Shown in pieces: positions 28,829-40,401 of a stretch of 64,000 bases of DNA. The notes under the pieces were generated by a model. The model saw only the letters and a list, made by a program, of their open reading frames with translations. It ran no database searches and was not told the DNA's origin. The stretch's first letter is position 1; each line of letters begins with the position of its first letter. Made by a program: the position numbers and the translations under genes. The stretch is from Mesostigma viride (Eukaryota; Streptophyta; Mesostigmatophyceae; Mesostigmatales; Mesostigmataceae): contig RPFO01001598.1 of assembly GCA_009746045.1 (NCBI GenBank), positions 1,272,227 to 1,336,226 on the forward strand, read 5' to 3'.

Positions 28829-31800
28829 TTAGTTCTGGCATGGCGTAATCACACGGTACACCGCTCCATACATGCAGCCGGTCAACTGCTGGACGACATC
28901 ACTCAGACGACCACGTGGCTGGACGGTTTCCAAAAGGTCATCATACTCCACCCACTCGTCGCACCACCTGGTGGGGTCAGTGCTTGCAGGCACCAATGTG
29001 GTCCAACTGGTGCTTAAAATACGCTCGCATGAGAATTGCAAGGCGCAGGTCCACTGTGCGTTTAGACATGGCACCGTCTTCATCCACATTAATTTCCACA
29101 TTGAAAGCGACGGGCAAAGGAGGCCCACTGTACTCGGCCAAGGGGATACGCTTCTCCCCATGGAGCATGGTAAACACCAGGTATGCGGGGTTGCCTTTAA
29201 AGACACGCTGCCTCAGGCACGGTTCCGGTCCCAAGCTTTTACACCGTGCGACTTGGTGGATGCTTATATAGCCTTCCAGGCAGACAGCCCGCATGTTGGC
29301 CAACAAACCGGCGTTGTCCATGAGGCGTGCCAGTACGGAACTGTGCTGCACACGTAGGTCGATTGGATGCCGGCGCCCGGCGGGGGTTCACAATCTTCTT
29401 TTTCCGAAGCGCGTGCGACACACTTGTAGGGTGTAAAGGTAGGCTGGCACCCCTTCAAATGTACAAGAAGTACCGACAATGCTTCATGGACGGACCCCAT
29501 TCCTCCCACTTTAATCGGCAGCTCACGAGCCCGGGCGACTTTGGAAAGCTGATCAAACAGCATGTTCCGCCATTTAGTCATCATGTCCAGCCTACCAGCA
29601 CTCCGGTAGAACATCAATTTCATGAGAATCCAGCCGATCCGGCAAATATCCGGGGTATGTGGCACACCAGGCGGACGTGTAACGAGGAATGACAGTCCTG
29701 GGGCGCCAAGTGTTTGCAAGACAAACAAGATGGTAAAAAAAATCACGTCAACTGCTGCATCTAAGAAGCAACAGTTTTTTTCGTTTTCCATAACGCGTTG
29801 ATGCTCGCCTGTTACGACCAAGTCTTCCTCCGCCATAAACCTGGCACCCTGCTGGCAAGACGTGCACGGGGCATCATCACCCACCACCTTCAGTGGCGCG
29901 GCTGGCCTTGGGTTTCGCTTTCGCTTCCCCCCCGCAGCCGCAGCCGCAGCCTCAGCCGCATCCGCCCACGCATCCACGTCTACAAATTCGTGAGGCCCCG
30001 TACGTGCCTGCTCCTCGGTTGGGCGCTTCTCAGCACTGTCCACCTCCTCCGCATCTTCAGAAACTGTCCACCCATCATTGCTGGCCGCGACCCCGCCCCC
30101 GCTGCCCGCGGCCTCACCCCCGCTGCCCCCGCCCACCACCGCCGTGGCGGCCTCGTCCCCGCTGCCCCCGCCCACCGGCGCCGTGGCGGCCTCACCCCCG
30201 CTGCCCCCGCCCACCACCGCCGTGGCGGCCTCGTCCCCGCTGCCCCCGCCCACCGGCGCCGTGGCGGCCTCACCCCCGCTGCCCCCGCCCACCACCGGCG
30301 TGGCGGCCTCGTCCCCGCTGCCCCCGCCCACCGGCGCCGTGGCGGCCTCACCCCCGCTGCCCCCGCCCACCACCGCCGTGGCGGCCTCATCCCGGCTGCC
30401 CCCGCCCACCACCGCCGTGGCGGCCTCACCCCCGCTGCCCCCGCCCACCACCGGCGTGGCGGCCTCGTCCCCGCTGCCCCCGCCCACCACCGGCGTGGCG
30501 GCCTCGTCCCCGCTGCCCCCGCCCACCGGCGCCGTGGCGGCCACGTCCCCGCTGCCCCCGCCCACCACCGCCGTGGCGGCCTCGTCCCCGCTGCCCCCGC
30601 CCACCACCGGCGTGGCGGCCTCACCCCCGCTGCCCCCGCCCACCACCGGCGTGGCGGCCTCGTCCCCGCTGCCCCGCCCACCGGCGCCGTGGCGGCCTCA
30701 CCCCCGCTGCCCCCGCCCACCACCGGCGTGGCGGCCTCGTCCCCGCTGCCCCCGCCCACCACCGCCGTGGCGGCCTCGTCCCCGCTGCCCCGATTGGCTG
30801 CTGATGCCACGCGCATGAGCTGCAACACACAGTGCCGATCACACACATCACCAGGCAGATTATTGCTGTAAATAAGCCCGGTGTGCCAAGGCCGTGGACA
30901 TCCTAACAATGGAGATGCTCAGATAAGACGTTACTGCTTGAACACAACAAACAACCCGATAAACAGGTAAACTCAGTGCAAAATAACAGGAGCCCTACCT
31001 GCGCGAGTATCTGGTTGGTCACGACTGCCTGCGCCAGATTACCCGCTGCAACGGGGTCTTTAAGGATTGGCGCCGCACTTGCTGTCACGCCTTGCAAAGC
31101 CTCTAGCGCAGCTCGAAGCAGATGTTGCGCCTCAATTGCTACCTCGTAGCCAGCACGGGCAGCACTGTCCGCATGTGGGAGGCTTGATAAGCCCCCTGAG
31201 AGAGCCAAGGACGGCATTGGGGGGGAGGCGGAGGTTAGGGGCGGGGGAAGGACTGCGAGCTGACCCTGCGTCGCTGGTTGCCGTGTATTACCCCCAGACG
31301 CAACCGGCGCTGCACCTTCAGCCTCTTTCTGCTCATCAGCAGACGATGTTGAGGCTCCAAGCTTCCGCAGCTTTGCATCGCGCTCACTCTTGACAGGCCA
31401 CACCTTTGCAGCGCGCTTATTCTGGTGCTCATTCAGTCGTCGATGCTGCGTACAAACGGCATCCATGTACATTGAAGCAGCATGAAACCAGGAACACCCC
31501 ATGCCACAAATTCAGAGACGTCACCCATGTGCCTCGGCCGGTTGGTTCAAGGCCTAGCATTCTACCTGCAATGCATCCAACAGAAAGCAACAACATTGTA
31601 GCTACATTACAGGGAAAACCTTACGGCGGCCGTGCATGCGTTGACGTCCCACGTATCGCCAGCCAGCTTCTTCAGGTCATCCTTGCGCCTGTGTAACTCC
31701 TGTTTCGTGTGTAAGGTAACGACGAGCCTCTCAACGGGAGAGCCCTTAAAATCTCTGGACAGACTGACGAAGTCATTCGGTGTCTTGCAATTGTTCACCT

Positions 31801-32128
31801 GCGCTCCGTGCACGTGCATCCCGGCCCGCGTACGTCCAAAGCATGGATGCCAGCCACCAGATTGGGTTGTCAACAACCGACGAAAAGCATCAGGTGCATG
31901 TTGGCCCAAAAAAAACAAAAAGGGCATGGCGCCCGGCCACGCATCACCTGCCTGCATAACGCCAGGGACAACGACCTTGTCTCCGTAATATGCCCAGCCG
32001 CGTAACATGAAATTATACCCGCCAACTGCGTAACCGTCTACTGTACTTACCGGCTCACGCAATGTCGAGCGCATGGTGGCCAGTGTGTCCTTCACTCTCT
32101 CCGCCGACGTAGCCAAGCCGTCTGCCAT
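28829..32128 (-). pseudogene. Decayed gene with ubiquitin-specific-protease-like region
   Basis: Minus-strand exons join in phase: 32128-31625 (ATG, MADGLATSAERVKDTLATMR), 31445-30999 (HRRLNEHQNKRAAKVWPVK) and from 30819 on (LMRVASAANRG). A 13-residue repeat follows (GGGSGDEAATAVV, about 18 copies), then an acidic and basic linker (GGKRKRNPRP). Next is NEKNCCFLDAAVDVIFF, like the Cys box of C19 ubiquitin proteases, and later PAYLVFTMLHGEKR and DPTRWCDEWVEYDDL, like the region around their His box. At least three frameshifts occur (about 30675, 29350, 28990). No other hallmark proves peptidase identity, so the family call is tentative. The gene begins 82 bases downstream of the GTGTACAC cluster. 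It is probably transposon-associated. Confidence 0.5.
30090..30795 (-). repeat. 39-bp coding minisatellite
   Basis: About 18 copies of a 39-bp unit encode, on the minus strand, a 13-residue repeat (VGGGSG, D/G, EAAT, A/P, V/P). One unit near 30670-30680 has four instead of five C in GCTGCCCCCGCCC, which shifts the frame of the host gene. Confidence 0.93.
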
Positions 32129-32209
32129 CGCTGCCGTTCGTGCAACTTTCCGACCACCTACGTCAAAACATCATTTTTTCAAGGATGGTAAGTCATCCTC
32201 AAGTCCGCC

Positions 32210-32530
32210 TGTAAGTGGGTGCACACGGGTGTACACTCCGGGTGTACACAGGTGTACACGCCGGGTGCACTTCGGTCTACTGCCACACGCTAAGGCCCTG
32301 TATGCACTGTATGTAGTGGCGTGACCCACAACGACGTTGTGGATCACGCCACTACATAACATATGTACAGTATGCAAGCGCCGACACTTGAGCGTGGCGG
32401 TGGGCCGAAGTGTAGCGTGACCCACAACGTCGTTGTGGGTCACGCTCCACTTCGGTCTGCACTGCCGGGTGCACACGGGTGTACACTCCGGGTGTACACT
32501 CCGGGTATACATGCCGGGTGTACACGGTGA
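32210..32530. promoter_or_regulatory. GTGTACAC cluster with two hairpins
   Basis: Many copies of palindromic GTGTACAC or GTGCAC lie in GGTGTACACTCCGGGTGTAC-type series at 32210-32272 and 32461-32530. Between them are two inverted repeats. One, about 32311-32356, opens TGTAGTGGCGTGACCCACAA with its complement across a short centre. The other, 32412-32448, is AGCGTGACCCACAACG against its complement. The 63 bases 32210-32272 recur at 47027-47089 with one difference. The cluster lies just upstream of the minus-strand gene at 32128, so it may be its promoter or a transposon end. Confidence 0.6.
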
Positions 32531-32531
32531 A

Positions 32532-32857
32532 GAGGCGCGACAAGTTGCGCACTGGCCCCCTTGCGCCGTCCTACAGTACTCCTTATGTACGCAAGTCGGT
32601 AGATTGCGTACCTAATGAGACCGCAATTTTCAAATTGCGAGGCGCGACAAGTGCGCACTTGCGCCCTTGCGCCGTCCTACAGTACTCCTTATGTACGCAA
32701 GTCGGTAGATTGCGTACCTAATGAGACCGCAATTTTCAAATTGCGAGGCGCGACAAGTGCGCACTTGCGCCCTTGCGCCGTCCTACAGTACTACTTATGT
32801 ACGCAAGTCGGTAGATTGCGTACCTAATGAGACGGCAAATTTCAAATTGCGAGGCGC
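32532..32857 (+). repeat. 106-bp tandem repeat, three copies
   Basis: Copies start at 32532, 32639 and 32745, each GAGGCGCGACAAG, then CTTATGTACGCAAGTCGGTA and ending CAAATTGC; a fourth start (GAGGCGCC) is at 32851. It lies upstream of the pogo-like gene and may include its promoter. Confidence 0.92.
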
Positions 32858-34130
32858 CAGATCCAGGCCCGACGCCGATTTGCGAATGGTCAGATTCGCA
32901 ACACTGACTAACCCGCGCGTCCGATGCCCGCGAAACGTCAACTCAGCCACGTGTAGGTCGGCAAATATCTGGCAAAGTCGGTGCAAATTGAGTTTGGCGC
33001 CCAAATTTGCATATAAAAAAGAGCATCGGTCGTCCTGTGGCACATCCACCACCAACCTGACCTGCGCACAACCCAAGTGTGCGCACCATCCATACTGTAC
33101 ACGTGTGCCCACCACGAGGGCTGGCGCCATAGCCACGCCCCATGACTAACTTCACAGGCAAAGAAAGTGGGGCTAAACCACGGCGGAGACAGCCGCAGCT
33201 GTGCGCGCGCGTTCCGGGCAATAGTGACAATGTTTTGCCCACCGCTGACGACAAGGCGGCGCCCATCCTGGAGCCACCCAAGACAAAGCTGGTCACGCTC
33301 GTGAGCGCGAAGCAGAAAGTTGTCGCAGTCACGTGTATCGAACAGGGAACTACCACGCCGTCGGCCGTCGCCAAGCAATATGGAGTGAGCACTTCGACCG
33401 TCTGCCGGTGGCTGGAATCTGAGACGAAGGCGAAGATCCGTGCCATGGCTGATGACCCAAGCCTGAAAAACCACTCGGGCCGAGGGTTGGTGCCCGGCAA
33501 ACAACGAGAAGGCCGCTTTCCATTAATGGAGGCGGATTTGAGGGACTGGATCGTCAGCCAGAAGAGAGCCCCTGTGCTTGCGTAAGTTTGCATGCTTTCC
33601 TTGTTCTTCGTTTTGCTGAAAACACTGATGGGTAGTTTCTGTCTTTAAACAGCGGCATGTGTATTTGGTGAACATTCGAAGGAGCGCAAAAGCTTGCTGA
33701 TTGTCGCCCTCTCATTGCTTGCGTGCCTGTTTTTCCCAATCGTATTGCAGCGTCGTCAAAGCACAGGCCAAGATCTTGATGGCTAAACATTACCCGACGG
33801 CGGGGATGGGCTTTGCGTACTCCGACACGTGGGCCCGCGAGTTCGCGTGCCGACGGGGCCTTGTCACGCGGATGGCGAGCAACCACCGCAATCACTAGGA
33901 AGGGGGGTGTGACATTTTGTGATATTTTGTGACATATCACGTGACATTCTGTGATGTGGATGTGACAAAATGTGACACTTTGTGATTTTTTGTGACAAAA
34001 CTGTGATATTCTGTGACATTTCGTGACAAATCATGTGATAAAACCAGCATATTCTGTGATTATCTTTGTGACAAAAACAAGGAAATTATCACAAAATATC
34101 AATGTCACGACTTGACAAAACGCACTGACA

Positions 34131-34355
34131 AAATCCGTGACATTATCACTGATATATCACGAAAAAAAGGGTGACAAATCCGTGACATTATCACTGATAT
34201 ATCACGAAAAAAAGGGTGACAAATCCGTGACATTATCACTGATATATCAGGAAAAAAGGGTGACAAAATCCGTGACATTGTCACTGATATATCAGGAAAA
34301 AAGGGTGACAAAATCCGTGACATTGTCACTGATAAATCTAGGGAGAAAACAGTGA
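34131..34355 (+). repeat. 45-bp tandem repeat, five copies
   Basis: Copies start at 34131, 34176, 34221, 34266 and 34311, each AAATCCGTGACATT(A/G)TCACTG then ATATATCA and a GAAAAAAGGGTGAC end. It is part of the subterminal repeat zone of the CACTA element. Confidence 0.95.
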
Positions 34356-34959
34356 CATAAAACCACGGGCGATCATGACATATCACACAGATATATCGTG
34401 ACATGTCACACAGATATATCAGAACACATTCCAAAGCAAAACGGATGAAAAGCACGCCTCGCGATTTCTTTATTACAAATATAAAGATAAATGTAACAGA
34501 TCTTCATTCTTCAGTCTTGATTCTTCATTCTTCAACAGTGATTATCGATCAGTGACAATTTGCAAACGCCGGCTTGGCGCTTGTCGTTGCGTGACAGAAA
34601 TCTCGGAATGTTCCTGGAATGCATTAAAAAACGCACATGCGCAAGAAACATGAACGGATGGTTGGTGTCAATTGTCTCATCTGCCACCGCACCCTAGTAA
34701 CCAATTCATGAACAAGAAAGCGCTCGGTATAGATCAAGAAAACAAAAACAAACATGCGCAGCCGTAGTGCCTAGATGACGATGTCAAGTGGACGACGACG
34801 AGGAGGCCGGCACCTTGTCTCCCTGTGAGCAGAAAAAAAAGGCAAGTTTAAACACTCAAGATGTGTCATAGCCTTTCACAGCCTCGATCAATAGAAATGT
34901 TGCACATCAAAATCAACGTGTTGCCTAGAACATCCTTGAATGGGTTTCAAGAACAGCAA

Positions 34960-36010
34960 GGCGGCCTCCCCCCCGCAAACTCATAATCCCAGTGTTTACA
35001 ACCCCCTCATGAGGGGGTTGTAAAATTGCAATCACTCATTAAAAAAAAATAAAAATAAATCCCAGTTTCACACACTGCCCACTCATAAATAATCCCAGGT
35101 TCTGACAGCCCCCGCTCAGCCCACTCATGAACAACCCAGTTTAGACCCCCCCACTCATACACTATCCCAGTTTCCCACAGCCCCCACTCAGCCCACTCTG
35201 ACATAAACCACCCCAGTTTAGACCCCCCTCTCATAAATAACCCCAGTTTCCCACAGTCACCACTCAGCCACCCATAAACCACCCAGTTTCCAACCCGCCC
35301 CCCCTCATAAATAATCCCAATGGTTTTCAACCCCCTCAATCAGTAATCAAAAACAAAAAAATCCCACTTTTCACACACTGCCTACTCATAAATAATCCCA
35401 GTTTATGACAGCCCCTGCTCAGCCCACTCATAAACAATCCAGTTAAATACAACCCCCCACCCACACATTATCCCAGTTTCCCACAGCCCCACTCAGCCCA
35501 CTCTGACATAAACCACACCAGTTTAGACCCCCCCTCTCATAAATAACCCCAGGTTCCTACAGCCCCCCACTCAGCCCACTCATAAACCACCCATGCAGTT
35601 TACAACCTCCCCCTCATATTAACCCCAGTTCTCCACAGCCCCCGGGGGCTATGAAAAACGAGTGCGCCACTCAGCCACCTCAAATGCCACCGAGTTTACA
35701 GTCCCCCCCCCCCCATAAATAATCCCAAGTGTTTACAACCTCCTCAACCAGTTGTTAAAAAAAAAAAAAAAACAGTTTCACACACTGCCCACTCATAAAT
35801 AATCCCAGTTTCCGACAGCCCCCGCCCAGCCCACATAAATAACGCGGCTGACAACCCCCCAACAGCCCCCGCTCAGCCCACTAAAAAACAACCCAGTTTA
35901 CAGCCCCTCCACTCATAAATAACCCCAATTTCCCACAGCCCCCACTCTGCCCACTCATGAACTACCCCTGTTTGCAACCCCCCAAATCACACCACTCATA
36001 ACCATGTCCA
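34960..36010 (+). repeat. Degenerate C-rich tandem repeats inside the CACTA element
   Basis: Units of roughly 40-50 bases alternate CCCACTCATAAATAA, CCCAGTTT and ACAGCCCCC. A higher-order start (CACACACTGCCCACTC or CACACACTGCCTACTC) recurs near 35070, 35374 and 35780. There is no coding sequence. Confidence 0.8.
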
Positions 36011-36042
36011 GGTTTACAACCCCACCCACTCCTGAGACTTAC

Positions 36043-36354
36043 TTCAGGGGTTGCATGGGAGACATCGGCCGCCTTTCTGGCTGCAATCATTGCCTCCTTC
36101 TTGGCAAGGAGCGCGGCCAGCGCCGCCTCTACCGAGGCCATGTCTTCATCTGCTCTTTGCGCAGGCAACATGGATGATGGCACCGATGCTGTGGCGGTTG
36201 TTGAAGGGAGTGCTGTCGGGGGCAGGATTGTCGGCGCTGCCGGCGGTGGTGGTGCTGCTGCAGGCAGCTTTGCGAGCTTCGTGCACGGCTGCACTCTTGG
36301 ATCGGCAGCGCTGCGTTTCTCTCGGCGTGAACCGGCCTTCACTACGCTTCCCAT
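36043..36354 (-). CDS. Possible first exon of an unknown gene in the CACTA element
   Basis: ATG 36354 opens MGSVVKAGSRREKRSAADPR. A Pro/Ala-rich part follows (KLPAAAPPPPAAPTILPPTA), then a probable short coiled coil (VEAALAALLAKKEAMIAARK). A good donor (CTGAA|GTAAGT) ends the 104-codon exon in phase 0. Downstream exons could not be followed through the C-rich repeats. The style resembles the regulatory proteins of CACTA elements or a captured host exon; no domain is recognised. Confidence 0.4.
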
Positions 36355-39300
36355 TTCAAATCGATGACCATTGAAGCCTAATTTGACTAAAAATGAGATT
36401 GCTGAAGGGCACTAACATTGTAAGGGTGACCAAGTGAGACCCTAGCACTACTATTATGAAGATACCAAAGACCAAGAAACCACGAAATTGGATATTATGA
36501 GCAACATGTTGAAAGAAGCAAAGCTCATAACTGCGTGTGCTACCAACTCCCTTGCTGCCCCCATGAGGAATTATTAGCCCCCCTCCGCCTGTCCCATGAT
36601 AAGGAATACATAACTAACTGACTGACAAGGAATACGCAACACAATCACAATGATTAGAAAGGAGCTATGGCGTTTCAGAGAAAAAATGATTTTCTTACAA
36701 AACCTTAAGCGTGCTGCTCTCAGTCAGTGTTCCAACAAAAAGTTCTGGTTCAAGATAACTGTCCAGTGGTGTGACTCTTTGGAGGTTTTATCCCAAAGGA
36801 CGAGCCTCAAAGTTGATCACACATGTCTCCTAGAGCCCAATGACTGAACTCCTAATAAAAATAGGCACAAGGATTTTTCTCATATATATTAGACAGTGTC
36901 ATTTTTACAATTTGCTAACAAGGTTAAAAGCGCTGATTGTCAACAAAAAGGAGCTGATGGAAAGTGCAGCAGAGATGGGGTCAATGGGGGAAAACCGGAG
37001 AAAGTCGCGGCAGACGGGATGTAAATAGCAGAAAGACAGTTTACGGCTTTCAACAACAAAGAAGCCTTATGAAAAAATGCAACGCATGTGTGTTTAAATG
37101 TAGGCGGAGCATGATTGCAAAAATGCCAAGTAATTGGAGTTAGAAACAGGAAGAACTGGATGCATTCTAGCAATGCCACATACAGCACGTCGATAACAAA
37201 GTACAGACTCCAGGTATGCGATGGTACCCACTACTCACCACAAGTCTCGACCAGGAGCTAGCCTGCCATTCGCGGGTAGGCCGCAGGTGAGGCCAGCCCA
37301 ACGGTATCAGTCACCCGCAGGTACACGCGCAATTGAAGAGGAAAACGGCAATTCGAAGGCACACATAAGATGCCGAGCGCAGAAAGCACCATGGTATTGA
37401 AAGCCTTCAGAGAATACATATTCAAAGCTCTCAAAGACATGGCCAGCTTTACCCGGCCGCCATGAAATGGCCTCATACACATGAGCACGGCATGCTAACC
37501 GCTGTAAAAGAAGCTGGCAGAATTTTGCTAACCTTAGCGGCTAAGGAGCTTGGCGGCAGGTTCCGGAGATCTTGCTTGCGCTGTGTTTCAGCGTAAAGAA
37601 CGGCTTGATTCAGAACTGGATATGATGTGTCTCAGTCCCTCATTGCTACCTCCATGCTTAATTAAACTCGACATACATCCTAAGTGCACCTACATCATGA
37701 TCCAAACTGCTACGCCGCAATTGCTAGAGAAATCACGTCGTTTCGTGGACCTGCAGCCCCGTTTGTTATTGCACACTCTGTGGTTACATAAAACTAGGTG
37801 GCCCCTTCGCTCGAGCGTACCCTCAGCCCCTCACTGCCTTAGCCATTGCGTGCACCTAGTCGTTTGCCATCGGTTTCGGCGTAATATTTGAATTTTGCGC
37901 AAGGATCCTGACGGGTTGATTCCAGACTTGCGCATGTTGCGAAAGATTTTTGTCCATTCATTCCAGACTCCCAAGCTAGGGGCTGCTGTGGACTGTAGTC
38001 TGAACGGTACGGCTAACAGTTACGATTCCAGGCCAGCGGTCCCAACCAAGCGATACTAGAGAGTCATGTCAGTCGTCTTTTTACTAGTTTCGTCAGTCAG
38101 TTATTCCTAATGTATGGCAAAATGCAAACTTCTACTTGGGGCGAGATGTAGTAGCGGAGAAATCGGAAGGGGACGTGGGCAGGGGGGGGGGCGGGAAGTA
38201 CGACTGATGCCATCTACCGTACGTTATTATCGTCACAAAGCGAGTGACTGACGATAGTAAAGGCCTAAAGGGCCTCTAATGACGACAGTAATGACGATAG
38301 TATTTGGCACTAATGATTGATGACAGGAAGAGCGACGACACCAGACTTTGCGACGTTGATGGGACTTGGCGAATTGCGAGCCCTAATTCCAGTGGTTGCG
38401 CGGGTGTTACGGTTGAAGTTGAAGTTAAGACGACGCGAAAAAAAAAAGACCTTAGAGTTGCACATCTATCCACGCTGCACAGGTGGGAAAGGTGGAAGGG
38501 AGCTGCGATCGGCTCGCAGCCAAGGCGGGATTATGTGCCTTTTGATTTCCAGCAATGTCGCTTCTGTATGAACGCACGTGGTGGTTGGAATAGGAGCATA
38601 GGCTCACTGATGACCGTCGTGATTTATGTAGCCATTAGGGCGTCGTCTCAAATGAATTCAGGAGCGAGCTCGGACAAGGCTACAAGCAGCCATCGGGGGA
38701 GAAACATAGGCATGGTCTAGAATAAAGCTTTAATCGATCTGTTCGCTCAGTGGTACGCACAGCACATTCGGACATCCAGAAGCTGCCCACTCTTTACCAG
38801 TTGAGGTGAGCAAGGAATTCCTCGCCTGAAATACTAATAAGTTTGCATCGACTTTAACATGCATGCCGTACGCACGTGGCATTCTCACGTATCGCCCTAG
38901 GGCCAAGGCTGCTGTGGGCCGCTCGGTTTCATGCCAAGTTAGCCGTGCTTGCCATGAATGCTGCAGCAGTTTCACTATCTCATTCGTACAAGGTCAATAG
39001 ACTATGCAAACGACATCTGATTTAGTTTTCATGAAGGGCATAACCTTGTTCAGATTGAGAGTTGCATGACATGGGCTGCTCTTGCGCCACTTTCCTTGTC
39101 TTAACCAACTGATTCTCTGTTTATGCTTTCGGTCGTTATACATTCGTATGTGTGCATCTGTGTTGCCATTGTGGTGTCAATTTTGCGCGTGTACTTGTGA
39201 TGCCTAATACCGTTGGGCTTGCACGCGGCCCCATCGCATGTGGCAGCGACAAGCTCTTGGTCGCCTGTCCAGCGCGGCGAATTCTTGATGGTGAGCAACG

Positions 39301-40164
39301 GTGATCATTCTTTATGTAGTGCTCATTCCTCAAATTATCAACGTGCTGTGCGCGTCAGCCACCATTGGCCTTGTTCTTCCAGCTTCCGTGCATGATTTTT
39401 TTGTAGCCCGCTGGTGATGCTCTCAGCTACAAATAGTTGGCATTATTCGTACCAATTCCTTCGCTGTCGGTAGAACCTTCTTTGCAATCCAGTAGCCTCG
39501 GCTGACATTCCTGGCATTGCTGGACTATGTCTCGCTTCCTTGCATGGGTAGCATCTTTGCATATTTATCCTTTTTGCTCAGATCACAGCTTTTTGTCATT
39601 CCCTCCCCCCCCCCACACCCCACCCTGAACGACTCCTGCTAGTGTCAATTGCAGACGTAGAGCCTTCAGCCTCGTTAGAGTTCATCCTACCTGTAACGGG
39701 GCATATTGTTGGTTGATTGGCCTTGCTTTTTCTTGGCACTAATCACGCGTTTCTTTCTTATTGCCGTATTAACCATACAGAGATTGCAATGAAGTAGATT
39801 GTGAGGCCTCTTGGGATGTTAGGGAACCTTTGCGACTCCAGGATTCCTGGGTGTGCAGTTCCCTACAACTTGTGAGGCATGTAGATACAATTTAGGTGAA
39901 CATCCATGGCCAATTTTTTTCTCGAGCACCCCTGTCTCTCTCTTGGCCCAGTATCTCACCTTCTTTGTCCTAAAACTAGGCCGGTACTCATAGATAGCCA
40001 CGCAACTGCTGCGATCTCCCCCGCATCCTTACATACAAGTGAACTGAAGTCATGCAAAGTTGACAGTTGTTGGCGCGTCCAGCGCGTGGCTTCATCTCAC
40101 TAACAAATTTTTGTGTGTACCGATGCGTGCTTTGCCGGATGATGTATTTTTGTCTTGCATGCAG

Positions 40165-40401
40165 GCAATATACCTAACACAGTCGGGCTGGGCACATCCG
40201 TCAGTCCAACACGGCGAGAGGCCACATGCGGATGCAGATTTTGTAGGCTCTGAGCCTTGGTCACATTGCCGTAGCACTCGACAGTGTCCTGTGATTGTTT
40301 CTAGAGAGTCATCCAGATATTTCAGCAATGGTGGCTGGGACAGCCCTCGTAATGGTTTCAGTGATGATGAGGATGATGACTTTGATGACGAGGACTGTTG
40401 A
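40165..40401 (+). CDS. Possible last exon with acidic tail in the CACTA element
   Basis: After an acceptor (TTGCATGCAG) the frame reads AIYLTQSGWAHPSVQHGERP through FSNGGWDSPRNGFSDDEDDD and stops after FDDEDC at 40401. Codon use is exon-like and the acidic C-terminus is not from a simple repeat. No upstream exon was secured and no family is recognised. It may be captured host sequence. Confidence 0.3.
   Translation, partial: AIYLTQSGWAHPSVQHGERPHADADFVGSEPWSHCRSTRQCPVIVSRESSRYFSNGGWDSPRNGFSDDEDDDFDDEDC

Noticed and set aside
29893-30909. Pro/Arg/Ala-rich open frames on the plus strand of the 39-bp minisatellite
   Set aside because: They end with the repeat. The minus-strand frame alone joins in phase to flanking exons.
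34131-34355. Perfect 45-bp repeats considered as a CRISPR-like array
   Set aside because: The copies are contiguous with no unique spacers, and the DNA is eukaryotic; it is a tandem repeat in a CACTA terminus.
38276-38720. Overlapping frames of about 65-138 codons inside the CACTA element
   Set aside because: No motif, conflicting strands, and no splice partners.
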